NCBI GenBank assembly: GCA_012931725.1
Contig: CM022951.1
Location: 25,640,752-25,704,751 of the forward strand
Source of the DNA: Litsea cubeba
Lineage: Eukaryota > Streptophyta > Magnoliopsida > Laurales > Lauraceae
Reading direction: 5' to 3'
DNA length: 64,000 nucleotides
The number at the start of each line of letters is the position of its first letter. Position 1 is the first letter of the stretch. Made by a program: the position numbers and the translations under genes. The notes under the pieces were generated by a model that saw only the letters and a list, made by a program, of their open reading frames with translations, did no database searches and was not told the origin of the DNA. Of this stretch, positions 53,343 to 64,000 are shown one piece after another.

Positions 53343-54700
53343 TCGGCTTTTCCTTTGCTGAAGTTGCTGGAACAACGAAGGAAGCTAACGTAGGATCTTC
53401 TATGTCAGAAGTTGTCTCCATTGGAGTAAGAGCAGGCTGAACTTGCTGAGTGTCAGCTTGGCTTGACGATGTGTCGTCTTTTGGCTCTGAATCCGAATCT
53501 GTATCTTGCATGATAGACACGAAAGAGATAACAAATTCGCCCCCAGGCTTTTGCTTTGCCTTCTTCACTTTAGTTGTTATGACCAAAGGCTTTAAAGGTT
53601 TGAGGGAGATGATGTAGGGAGTTTGAATGCTCTCTTCGGATTTACCGGATGGTTTGTTTTCTTCCGGTGATTGTTGAGGAGCCTTGCCTTTATCTTTCTG
53701 GAGATTTTCGGCAACGGGTGTTGTGTGCTTCTCCTCTTCTTCTTTTTCACCTTCATACATTTGTGAGTCTGCAAAGTGGACTTCTTTACCTTTGAAGGGT
53801 TTTCTGTCCGCAAAGACTCGATGTATCATGCTGTCGTCGCCAACAAACTTGATGCATTGATGTAAAGTTGAAGGGACAACACCATTCTCGTGGATCTAAG
53901 GGCATCCAAGAAGGATGTTGTAGCATGAAGGGGTTTTTATTGCATACACTGTGACCTCAGAGATAAGATCACCGATCTGCAACTTGAACCTGATTTTGCC
54001 GATAGGCCTTTGAGTACTCCCATCGTATCCAAAGATAGATACAGATGTGTGGCTCAGTTTGCTGGGTGGGATGCCCAACTCTTCGAGAGCCGATGTGGAG
54101 ATAAGGTTGAGTGCAGAACCTGGGTCGATCTGAACTTTGTGCATAGGCATTTCCTTGATGTACCCTGTGAAGTACAGGGGTGGTTATGCCTTGTTTCGCC
54201 AAGTAGGAGGTCGTCCTTTGTGAAGGCGATGGTTGCACTGGCTGCTTTTTTAACCGAGAGGCATTAAATACATGATCCCTCAGTTTTCTTCTTTTCTACC
54301 TTTGAGGAAGCTTCTGAGTTTTTGACCCGGTAATCCATTTCAATTTGAAGGACTTGCTGGGCATGTTTGTTGACATCCTCATTCAACTTTTGTAATTCTG
54401 AAATGAGATTATCACGAGTGTACAGAGACATTCGCAACAAATCTAGGTTGCGCAGACGTGCAGGTATGTGCTTGAAGTGTTCAATCAAGTCATACTTGAA
54501 AGCCTCCTTAGGGCCTGCATGTTCATCATCGTTGCCACTAGGGGCGCTTACAACATCTTTTCCCGAAGGATTACATATGTAAAGGAAGATTGGTTGTAAT
54601 TTTTGTGGTAGTCTCGGCCAGAGTGGGTGCCTTTACCAACTTCGAGAGCTTCTTAAGAAGGGTCTTCGTTTGGAAGATTGTCTTCAAGATCAAGAGGCTG
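53343..54700 (-). pseudogene. Protease and linkers of Tat copy C
   Basis: Frames 54488-54264, 54150-53896 and 53829-53338 carry the pre-protease linker, the protease with IDPGSALNLIS and GYDGSTQRPIGK, and the acidic Lys/Glu linker. One base lost near 54180 and a stop after GSCI break the frame. Confidence 0.8.
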
Positions 54701-55417
54701 TCATTTTTCATTTACTGTGGATGTATCTGCAGCAGAGTTGCCATCCTCAGTGATTGTGTTGAACGGAGCATTTTCCGGGAATAAGTCCTGAACAGCATCC
54801 AGCAACCTTTCTTCTTCGTTGACCAATTCATTGTCCCGAGCATCAATAGTTGGGAATTCTTCAGTCAGGAAGGGTGTGAACTTTGAAGTCACAGTCTCAG
54901 GAGAAGAAACCTGAGAGGGTGTCGTCTCAGTGAAAGTTACGTGAGATGAGGTGGCTCCAGAAGATACATTGCTAGGCGTCGCCGGAGTGTAAGTGATCTC
55001 ATCAGACGATGCTTCGGAAGAGCTATAATCCCAAATTATCACATTATAGGAAGCTCTGACAGGAGACGTTGCCTGATCGGAGTCAGACTCATCCTCGGAT
55101 GTAAGAGGATCATCTATCCAGTAATTTTCTCCATTTTCAGGAGTTAAGGGAGGATGTACCTGATAGTCTTCATGGACTTCAGGCTCTGGATTGCGAGGAA
55201 GCTTGTTGATGCGGTCCTGCTCTTGTTCTTGAGCGAGACGCTGCAAGATCCTAGCATATTCTTCAAGATCAGGCATGGGAGCCAAATCTTCTTCTTCATC
55301 AGCTCTTTGTGGCTCAACATGGTTGATTTCCACTGGAGCAATGAGAGGTGCTGGGTCAGCAGCATTCTCTTGTACAGCCTCTTGATCTTCTTCATCATCA
55401 GGCCAGGATCCTTGTGG
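54701..55417 (-). pseudogene. Gag-protease acidic linker of Tat copy C
   Basis: The frame 55333-54701 is Glu/Asp/Ser/Thr-rich (EEDLAPMPDLEEYARILQRL, SDSDQATSPVRAS) and matches copy A at 36990-36370. It has no recognised domain. Confidence 0.7.
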
Positions 55418-56215
55418 CTATAGGGGGTTATACCAGATTACTGGCATAAGATGAGTCTCAGGAACCCATTCTTCATCGGAGAGATATTCTCCTGTTTCAA
55501 GGGACTCCTCCCACTCGTCTGTATAGTTGGATTCGAATCCATCATCGGTGTCGCTGGACTCGTATCCATCAATCGAGAATCCAACTACCGAATTGCAAGA
55601 GTATGATGCCTCCTGCGTGGCTTCTTTGAATTGAGGTGGCATGAAATCACTGAGAGTGGATTTTCTTACCCCTTTGAAGTCTCTGGAAGGGATGTTTTTG
55701 TTGCCTCCAGTGAAGCGGTAGAGGAAGCCTCTGCCTTTTCTTTGACTTCTTATTTTGGCTGGGTCTTCTCTTGTCATTTGAGCTTGAGGAGATATTTCCT
55801 AGCCTGCCTTCGCTGTTGAGCTGTAGGCTTTGTTTTCACAACCTCTCAATTTTCATCTTCCAGGAGATCGGGATGTACCCATATGGGTTGTCTGTCTGGT
55901 GTCGGGTAAGGAACCAGTTCCTCGGACGCTTGGATTGAGTTTATCACCTTGAATGAAGTAGTGATCTTCTTCTTCGGTGATTTTGATGTTTGTCCACATG
56001 TCACCATGTTGACGGAGGCAGACCCATAGTTTTTGTCAAACGTGATGACTCCGTTTTTCCACATCTCGTTTATTTTCTCCCTCACAGCGAAGCATTGATT
56101 GAGAGGATGCGAGATCATCTGATGGTATGGACAGTACCGAGGATCGTTGGTTTTGCCAACATCACCCGGTCTTTTTGGTTCAGGCAAGGTGAGCTTGCCG
56201 TTTGCCACAAGAGCC
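55418..56215 (-). pseudogene. Gag zinc-finger region of Tat copy C
   Basis: 56208-55846 contains the C-x2-H-x4-H-x4-C cluster (YCPYHQMISHPLNQCF). 55777-55418 holds the Lys-rich end and a Ser/Asp-rich linker. A stop near 55845 (cctctcaa for cctcccaa) and frame changes separate the pieces. Confidence 0.78.
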
Positions 56216-58355
56216 CCGAAGATTTCATCAACATCTTCATCAAACGGGTATTTCTTCTCTACTCATTCTTTGAAGGCATTAGAGAGTTAGGGTCTCTTAC
56301 CAGCAGCTTTGTTTTCAGCTTTCTTTGGTGGCTGAGGAGCTGACTTGGTCTGCACATTGAGGACCTCTTTTTTCTTTGGTTTTGAGGTTGCAATGGCGGT
56401 TGGGTCTTTTCTTGATGATTTCTGATTGTTGAGGTCTTTAATCACCATTTCAGCTTCCATGGAACTTCGAAGAGTTCTCCATGGTTCTTTGATTTGTTGC
56501 CGATGATCATGGAGCGGATTCTGGCTCTCATGTTGTTTCGGCAGATGTCGACTAGCAACGCTTGTGGTAATACATTAGAGCATTTGTATGCCATTGCTTT
56601 CCACTTATGAATGAAGTCATATGTTGACTCATTCTCCCCCTGTTTTAGGCTGCACAACTGAGCCATAGTAGTGGGATGATCCTCACCTTTAAAGTGAGTC
56701 AGGAAGCGTGTCTCTAGCATGGCCCAATTTTGGATGGAGTCCTCCGGCAGAGTGGAGTACTAATCGAAGGCCGTACCTTTTAGGGTACTTACAAAGAGGC
56801 GGATCTTAAGTTTATCTTGATCCGCGATAAATCCCATCAGGATCTTGAAGTGGATGACGTGCTGTCTGGCTAATCCTTTCCCCGTATATGTTTGGAGAGT
56901 AGGATGCTTGAATTTTGTGGGGAACGGGACCGAGTCCATCCATAAGGGATATGGTGGCTTGATCCCATGCTCCTTGAGTATATCCTCTTCTTTTGTTTTG
57001 GCGAGGATACTGTCTACGTCCATTTTGGTAAGGGCACGTGACTCATTTTCTTCTCCATTTACCTCATCGTCTTGATGATTCGGAGGAGGTTCATTGTTCG
57101 CCTGATTTTGGAAGGTGAGGAGAAGGTTTTCCATCAGAGTTTCAATCCTCTGCTGGCCTTGTTCCAACTGCTGGATGCATGTGATCGCATCATCTTAAGG
57201 TGGATTGCGGGGTGGTGGCTCAGAATTTGTAGCCAAGACGTTCATCTTTCGTGATTCGAACGAAGAAACTGTCCTGGTAACTGAGCTGGGAATCATTCTT
57301 TTTTATGAAGAGCTTGAGAAAGGATCACTCTGTCGTCCTTTGCTTGAAGGAGCAGGAGATTTTTCTGAGTGTCTTCTTGTCCTGGAGACGCTGCGGGTCA
57401 CCGGACGTCGGACATGGATTTTTTTTGCTGATTTTTGACGTCTTCTGGTTTTTCCAACCATATGGACGGTAGCAACTTCGTTGAGTCTTTCTTTTTCGAC
57501 CCATTTGGGAGAGACTTGAAGTGTAGGAGGCTGGGTCCTTTGCTTCCCTAGTCTCTTTTGTCGATACGACGCGCGGCAGCGTATGCGACGAGCAGTTTGA
57601 GCTTCGGTCAGCTCTGGCTGGGCCTTGACAACAAAGGATGTGCTCCCTCGGGTGCAGCAGCCGAGCCTGTCTTCTTTGTAGCTGGGCAAGGACAGGATGC
57701 GAACCCTGTCCTTCGCCTATTGCAGCGAAGCTTTGAGTTTTTGGAGTTCGGCCCCTGTAGAGATGAAGGGTCGAACTGCAAGTTTGTAGGCCTTAGCAGG
57801 TGCTTGCAGAGGCCTTGTGATGCATGACTTGATTTTGGGCTTGTAGGAACAAGCCTGCTCATGCTGGTTTGACTTGGGAGTCAGATTGGAGATGGGTCTC
57901 TCCTCTTTCATGTAAGCAAGAGGGTAGAACTGGTTCTCCTTGAGTGGGGCCAGGTATGCTGGTTTGGTGGATGTTTGGGACCTTCTTTGTTTTGGTGAAG
58001 GTCTTGGAGACCAAGTCTTGGGATAGACCTGGTCGTTTGAGGGTTGAGGCTTCGTGGGGCTGCCACGGGCTTCGGGCCTTCTGGTGGTCGCCTTTGGTGT
58101 CACGGTAGTGACACGTTGAGAGGCGAGTTTCTGCTTCTTGGAAGGAGCAGTTTGTTCTTTGGGAAGTGGGAATGGTCCTAGCGTCCCAAAGACGATAGTC
58201 CGGGGAGTCGAGGTCGACCCGGAGTTCAGAGAGTTACCGAGGGAGTTGACGCTTCGGCAGCTGATGGGGCGCTTGTAGGTGCGCGTAGTTTGCTTCTGTT
58301 GAAGCATAAGTTGGTGCTTGTTCTCGTCGAAGGTAATGGTTAGTGAAGCTGCCAT
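56216..58355 (-). pseudogene. Gag of Tat copy C
   Basis: Starts at ATG 58353-58355 (MAASLTITFDENKHQL), which fixes the family's gag start. Frames 58355-57717, 57689-57303, 57167-56760 and 56720-56442 follow the copy B gag: a basic Arg/Ser/Pro N-terminal half, a short coil (EQGQQRIETLMENLL), then the capsid-like domain (LETRFLTHF, QGENESTYDFIHKWK). At least five stops or frameshifts break it. Confidence 0.83.
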
Positions 58356-58744
58356 TGTTAGTTTTCAAAAAGTTTCTGAAACAAGACCACATCCATTAGT
58401 AATCACAAGAATATAATGATCATAGATGGGAAGTTCTATGGTTTTGTCTTTTCAAATTGCTCGAGGAAGATGACCCAAGCAATATGAAGAAGGCATAAAG
58501 CCATAGAGGGTACAATTGTTCTGATCGCAGGTATGGTAAGCCTAGAATGAGCGTCCCAGTGACTGCTAGAAGCAATTGTGAACTTAAATTCGACTTATCG
58601 AGAAGCAGAGCTTGCTTGAGGTAAGAAGAATATAAAGTTGGAGTTACAAATGTGCCGGTCGCGAATACAGTAGACCCTGAATGGGCGTACTAGTACCGCT
58701 AGACACAAATGTTTGGAGACCGCATCCATGAGATGAGATTCCCT
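58356..58744 (-). other. Leader next to gag (copy C)
   Basis: Counterpart of 29355-29749; conserved, non-coding. Confidence 0.5.
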
Positions 58745-59040
58745 ATTTTGAAAGGTCAAGATTGGATTCATCAAAGAGAGCAGATGGTATTCCGATCCAA
58801 ATACGGTCTCAGCGATTTCTGCGAGCGCCAGTACTCAGAAGGAAATTAACCATAATTTCTCAGATCTGAATCCAAAAATGACGAGTTTTTTTTTTTTTGA
58901 AAGGCCAATATCGGGTTCATCAAAGAGAGCAAAAGGCCCTCCAATCTAAACACGGGCTCAGCGATTTCCGCGAGCGCCAGTGCTCAGAAAGGAGGAGACC
59001 AAAATTTCTCCAATCTAAACCCAAAATGACGGAAGTTTTC
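58745..59040. repeat. Two type-1 leader repeat units (copy C)
   Basis: Counterpart of 29750-30050; units share cagcgatttc and gcgagcgccagt. Confidence 0.78.
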
Positions 59041-59417
59041 TTTTTTTTTTGAAAAAAAAAATTTTTAAGATTTTTTTTTAAAAAAAATCTTTATTTATTT
59101 TCTTTTAAGTTTTTTTTTGAAAAAAGTTTTATTTTTTATTTTTTATTTTAAAAAATTTTATTTTGAAAAATTTTTATTTAAGAGACGAGACAGTACACTT
59201 AGGCCTCCTAACCCGGTCTTATGAAATATCGATTGATAGAATTGCCCCCAGGTAAGGGTAGGATTACTTAATGAATCCATTTGGAGGACCCTTGCCTAGA
59301 ACAGTCAAGTTGTCTCCACACTCTGGATAAGGCTTTTCTTGAATCAACCATGATCAAAGAACGCAGTTAGTTTAACCTTAGTGTTCTATGTCTTCTTTTA
59401 TATATATATATATATTT
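59041..59417. other. A/T homopolymer stretch, conserved block and TA microsatellite (copy C)
   Basis: 59041-59180 is mostly A and T runs. 59185-59395 matches the conserved block in B. A short (TA)n run lies at 59399-59414. No gene. Confidence 0.6.
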
Positions 59418-60005
59418 AGATCTTTAATGAACTCATTGAGGAGAAACGATGGCCCAAAACCTTAGTCGAACAGGCTCAACATTTTTGCAAGCACGATGAA
59501 CGATAGGAAAGGATCAAGGTTTCTCAATTTTGAATACAAAATGAAAAATCTGATTTTTTATTTTTTGGTTTTTTTTTTCTAATGAACTCATCGAAGAAAA
59601 ACGATGGCCCAAAACCTTAGTTGAACATGCTCAATATTTCTGCAAGCACGATGAACGATAGGAAAGGATCAAGGTTTCTCAATTTTGAATCCAAAATGAA
59701 GAATTTGTTTTTTTTTTTTTCTAATGAACTCATCGAAGAGAAACGATGGCCCAAAACCTTTGTCAAATAGGCTCAACATTTCTGCAAGCACAATGAACGA
59801 TAGGAAATGATCAAGGTTTCTTAATTTTGAATCCAAAATGAAAAATATGATTTTTTGTTTTTTTATTTTTTTTTCTAATGAACTCATCGAAGAGAAACGA
59901 TGGCCCAAAACCTTAGTCGAACAGGCTCAACATTTTTGCAAGCACAATGAACGATAGGAAAGGATCAAGGTTTCTCAATTTTGAATCCACATTGAAAAAT
60001 CTGAT
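59418..60005. repeat. Four type-2 leader repeat units (copy C), diverged
   Basis: Units at about 59418, 59580, 59722 and 59873. The last three lack the agatcttt start and the units differ by several substitutions, unlike the homogeneous set in copy B. Confidence 0.87.
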
Positions 60006-60212
60006 TTTTTATTTTGTTGAAAAGAGAAAGAGTGGAAATAAATTCAAAGAATTAGAAATTTCCAAAAAATCTCATTTCATATTTTTTTATGCGGAATCCA
60101 ACTTAGGCCACCAATTAGAAAGTAGCCAAGGAATCAAGAAAAGAAGTATAAGCATAGAGCAATAGATATGATATGCCAATATTTCATTTCTAGCATTGTG
60201 TTCTCAAATGAA

Positions 60213-60233
60213 TGAGTCCCACTGGGTATGCCA
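60213..60233 (-). promoter_or_regulatory. Primer-binding site of Tat copy C
   Basis: Minus strand TGGCATACCCAGTGGGACTCA, three bases inside the LTR. It differs from copy B by a few bases. Confidence 0.62.
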
Positions 60234-60236
60234 GCT

Positions 60237-62802
60237 TGATGGACCAGTGCATTTTGCCCGGTTCTACCGAGGTCGGCGGACGTGGGAGTCCGTTTGGGTC
60301 CGACCCTTTCGTAACCGGGGGCAGAGGCGTGCATCAACATTTTTTTTTGTGGGTGTTCCAGATTTTCTATTTTACTTGGAATTGCAAGTGGTGATCCGGA
60401 GATCAACCTTCGCAAGTAAAAAGGAAATCAACTTTTTTCAAGTTTTCCATTGCACATATATTTAAGAAAAGAGACATTTTCTTGATTTGCCGTGAAAGGC
60501 GATTTTTTGGCATTTATAGCCAATTTTGGCATTTATAGCCGATTTTTGGCGTTTATAGCCGATTTTGGCGTTTATAGCCGATTTACAATCCTTATCAATA
60601 ATAAAAGACAAGAGTTGTGATTTTTGTCTCTTTTGGAAAAATAAAAACTACAATGAAAAGCAAGAAAAGGAGGATTTAACTTCTCAGGAGATTGTGGGAG
60701 ACCCGTTCAGATTGACGGTCGCAAGCCATATGTGGACTTCGCCATCATCCATGCAGATGAGAACAGAGGATGCTATTGATTCGCTTGGCTTGGCTATAGC
60801 CTCAGGTTTTTAGAGGACAAAGACCAAAAGGAGGTCCTATGTCCAATAAAAAACCAAGTAGACGGGCTGAACATCCACGTCTAAGCCATTGGAGGCAGAA
60901 GGAGAAGGCAAGGACCTTGGGGGGATACCCCCCAAGGGACTTTTGTCACCTTGTAGCGGTGGTCGGTGTAGAACTTCCGCAGAGTTTTCTCTTTCTTTCG
61001 CTGGATTTCTGTGCTTTTTTCTGATCTGGGATTTGTCTTGTTTTTCCGATCTGGATTCCTTTGGAGTACTCTCCTATTTATAGGCTCTTGGTAGCCATTT
61101 AGGAGAGTTTATGGGCTTTTATTATCATTAAGCCGCATAATGGGAGGAGTTACAGGATTTAATTCCTTTATTTTGTAACTCCATTTTCTTGGCTTCTGAT
61201 TGGCCGGAGGAGATTGAGGGCATTTAATCGCCTTTAATCGCCATGATGGGAGGAGTTTCATGATTTAAATGTCATGAATCTCTTGACTTGTAACTCCCGG
61301 ATGCTTGCTTCTGATTGGGCCATCCAAGGAAATGGATTAATGACTATAATAAAGCTAGTCAATTAATCGCATTAAGTGGTCGCCGAGCAGTTGAAGAGTC
61401 GCGGGTCGTGCCGCGTCTTTTGGGATTCTTCTGGTGATGATCATCGATGGATCGTCATGTAGATCGACATCGGTTGACCATGTAACTTCAGGTATTGGTT
61501 GCCAACAGCGGGTCGGTGCCATCTGTCCTGTCGATTTCTCAATCGGTTGGGTAGAAAGCACACTTTTTTTTTGTTGACCGGTTGGCGATCAATGTTGATT
61601 TCGATACTCTTGATGATTGACCCGTGATTTTGACGGATGTCAGAGGATTTGGTGTCTCAAAAGTATGAATTTTGGAAAATACCAGAGGTCAGATGCTTCA
61701 AATCGCGAAAAAACGGCAAAAAATGGGTTTCCGGTGCCCTCCCGGCGATCCCGGGCTCCAGGGTCGCCGGCGACCCTGGGGGGTTTTCCCCCCTTTTGTC
61801 CCGTTTTGTGTCCGTTTTTGCTGTTTTTTTATTCATTTTTCTTCTATATTTTTCCTTGACATTTTTTATCATTTATTGGCCTGATTTACTTGTAGAAAAC
61901 CTGATGAGAATCCTTGCATTTTTTTTTGCAAAGTTTCCAATTTTCTGAGAAAGCTGAAGACTTTGTCGCGCAGAGCTGCCGATTTTCCGTCAGAAGTTGA
62001 AACTGGGTCAAACGATGTCAGAATGACCTGAAATTTGGGCTGAAGCCTGCTGAGCAATAAATAAGACCAACCATTGGCTTTTTTTTTTGAGTTTTGAAGC
62101 CGTTTGGGGTCCTATCACCAGTAGACTTGCTTTTGTCGCGATGAAGATGTCGCGGCTTGATGTGCGGTCAACCGAGTCCGATTGACTTAAAATTTGATAG
62201 GGAACCTATTGGAGTCATTTTAAGATGATCCACAGGCTCTGTCTTAGAAACCATGGTCCCGGGAAGCTTCGCTGCCGAGTGGCTTGATTTGGCTTCCAAG
62301 CGTCAAAGTATGGTCAAATGTTGTCGAAATGACCTGAAACTTGATGTGTAGCCCTTTGTAAGCATTTTGAAGCCGTCCATGTGCTCTATCTGATGAGTGA
62401 TGGCCTTGGAGGTTCTCGCCGCCGAGAGGCTTGATTTAGCTGTTCGAGGGTTGATGTAGGGTCAAACGTTGTCGGTTTGACTGGGAACTTGACGTGGAGC
62501 CTTTTGGATGTATTTTGAGACCATCCATCGACTCTTATCGAAGATTTGGTGCCTCCGATGCTTTCGCCGCCGGGAGCTCCTTTTCAGCTGCCGGAGAAAC
62601 GAAGTTAGGCCAAATGATTTTGAAATAGCCCGAAACTTCTTGTGTACTCCTCTCTTTTGTTGTCTTGAAGGATCTTGCAGTTTTTGTTTGATTCTGACAA
62701 GATTTGATTTTTTGGAAGTAGCATTGCCTATTTATGGCAGGTTGCGACTTCATGCAGTTTTCTGGATCTTGAAGAAGCAAAGTGACATTTTTGGTGTCAA
62801 CA
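60237..62802 (-). repeat. Tat copy C, 5' LTR (2566 bp)
   Basis: Starts tgatgga, ends tgtcaaca, with a TATA box on the minus strand at 61074-61082. It contains four tagcc units (60505-60590), a 6-G form of the CCTTGGG/CCCAAGG inverted repeat (about 60915-60935), the 22-bp palindrome (61758-61779) and four GTCA...TGAC units (62007-62027, 62167-62186, 62313-62333, 62461-62481). It is the longest LTR of the family here because it keeps the third unit that copy B lacks. Confidence 0.92.
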
Positions 62803-64000
62803 TTGAATACATAAGATCTCAACCCAAAATAACCTTGGTATGTGTGACAAACAAAGGCTCAAACAAGGGTACCTAGCAACGTCATATCAAAGTTCAGCAG
62901 CACAACTAGTTCAATTAGGCATCTTTGAGTGATCATATCTTTTTCGTTTTAAATTCCTTTTCACTTCAGTTTATACCAATAGACTCCTAAACGATTACTA
63001 TAACTCAAATGTCTTGAGTTGCTGACCCCTCTCAAAAGCGGTTGGGTCCTCATATAGTCTCAAACACTGGAAATGTCATTGACATGCTTGGATGGAAGCA
63101 TTCTCTTTGGGATTTTGATTTTGATAATGCTTAAGGGGTCATTTGTCTTTCACGTATGAGATATGTAAATATAATTTACACATGTAAATATAATTTACAC
63201 ATGTAAATGATGAATATTCAAATTTTAAACATGTAATGTTTACACATGCGTTACTTTTTACAATGTTTGTCTAATAATACCATTTTCACATCATTTACAC
63301 ATGTGATTCATTTTACCATGTTTGTTTCAATGATATGTGTAAATGTATTAAATGATTTTATAAATTATACTTATTAATCATTGAATTAAGTTCTACTATA
63401 ATTATATCGACAAGAGACAAAAAAAAAGGCTCATTTTATATCAAAATTTTCATCAGGTTTGTGATCTATAGAATTTGTTGGGTAACATTTCATAAATATA
63501 TGTCGGTAAGAATATGCCCCGCAGTGCTTGTTTGATAACATTAAAATCAACAAGATATCAAAATCCAAAATTATATAGATATTGCATCATGAGTATCTCA
63601 CTTGTAGACTCACTGACATTCATGAGAAGATCATCTTCATCAATTCAACTGATTGTATTAGTTTTGTTTAACGCCAAGTCACGAGTTAGGAAATTGGAAA
63701 AAAAATTCAGAAAATCCATTCTACTTTATCCAACCCAACCCATTACAAACGCCACCTATAGTCTATGGATCAACCTAACCCATCAGCATGCAATTCGTAA
63801 ATCAACATCACGTGCCCCATCGGTCACCTTCTTCCTCAATAAGCTAATAGAGAGCTAAATGAAGAGAAAGAATAGAATCTAACCCATCCTTACCTAACCC
63901 ATTATCTTCATCATCTGTAACCCATCATAGATCTTGACTTACAATCAATCCAACCCATCCTGCTCCCCACCTTCAGATCAGCCCAACCATCACGCAACCC
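62803..64000. other. AT-rich flank of unknown nature
   Basis: No LTR, gene or RNA gene recognised. 63160-63345 is AT-rich with repeated palindromic tgtaaatataatttaca and acatgtaaat words. 63730-63990 has several dispersed aacccat words. The frame at 63514-63858 encodes nothing I recognise. This is either host sequence or an unclassified old repeat. Confidence 0.4.
63160..63345. repeat. AT-rich palindromic repeat
   Basis: TGTAAATATAATTTACA occurs twice in tandem, followed by inverted and direct copies of tttacacatgt. It could fold into a hairpin; a MITE fragment is possible but no clear ends or duplication were found. Confidence 0.4.

Larger units (their letters stand above)
41101..62802 (-). 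mobile_element. Tat copy C, Ty3/gypsy element truncated at its 3' end
   Basis: Contains, in minus-strand order, the 5' LTR (60237-62802), PBS, leader repeats, gag, protease, G-patch, RT, RNases H, integrase, the hairpin array and the end of the antisense PMD gene, where it is cut at 41100. The 3' LTR is absent. A copia element is inserted at 46616-53337. Several frameshifts and stops make it non-functional. Confidence 0.88.

Noticed and set aside
63514..63858. Possible small host gene in the right flank
   Set aside because: No recognisable domain, no start context, and AT-rich low-information sequence.
63730..63990. Telomere-like repeat (aacccat words)
   Set aside because: The words are dispersed and are not the plant telomere unit (ccctaaa).

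Overview
The window comes from a flowering-plant nuclear genome, in a stretch made almost entirely of nested LTR retrotransposons. I see no host gene with a recognisable function. The evidence for a plant is the set of plant LTR lineages (Ty3/gypsy Tat type with a second RNase H, Ty1/copia Sirevirus type, and Tekay-like solo LTRs) together with plant-style introns and a plant mobile domain (PMD) protein.

Layout. Three copies of one Tat-like Ty3 family, all with gag-pol on the minus strand, make up most of the window. Copy A is 1-10550 plus 33720-37890, with its 3' LTR cut by the window edge. Copy B (10551-33719) sits inside the reverse transcriptase of A, with a perfect 5-bp target duplication (gatat) and both LTRs. 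Copy C is 41101-62802, with a 5' LTR at 60237-62802. Two solo LTRs (15403-17411, duplication cgttt; 18150-20984, duplication ttggg) sit inside B. A complete Sirevirus-like copia element (46616-53337, duplication gaaga) sits inside C and carries one uninterrupted 1619-residue polyprotein. Between A and C (37891-41100) lie pieces of at least two other LTR elements and an unexplained rearrangement. The last 1.2 kb (62803-64000) is AT-rich flank with nothing I can name.

How the Tat element is built, read on its own (minus) strand: 2.4-2.6 kb LTR, PBS, about 2 kb leader with ~165-bp tandem repeats, gag, protease, G-patch, RT-RNase H, a second (archaeal-type) RNase H, integrase, an array of 30-nt hairpin units, a short GGC..GCC repeat array, then a gene on the opposite strand, a second hairpin array, PPT and LTR. 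The opposite-strand gene has its own TATA box, a 10-nt first exon and four phase-1 introns. It encodes a PMD domain, a basic patch, acidic linkers and a C-terminal coiled coil. Exonic length differences between A and B are all multiples of three (24, 3 and 9 nt) while intron length differences are not, so the protein was under selection. Every Tat copy here is now broken by stops, frameshifts, deletions or insertions.

The most notable observations are the constrained, spliced antisense PMD gene; nine 30-nt hairpin units whose arms change in a compensatory way between units, placed between two convergent genes; a second covarying hairpin array near the PPT; and an otherwise intact Sirevirus whose 5' LTR has lost 1058 bp including its TATA box.
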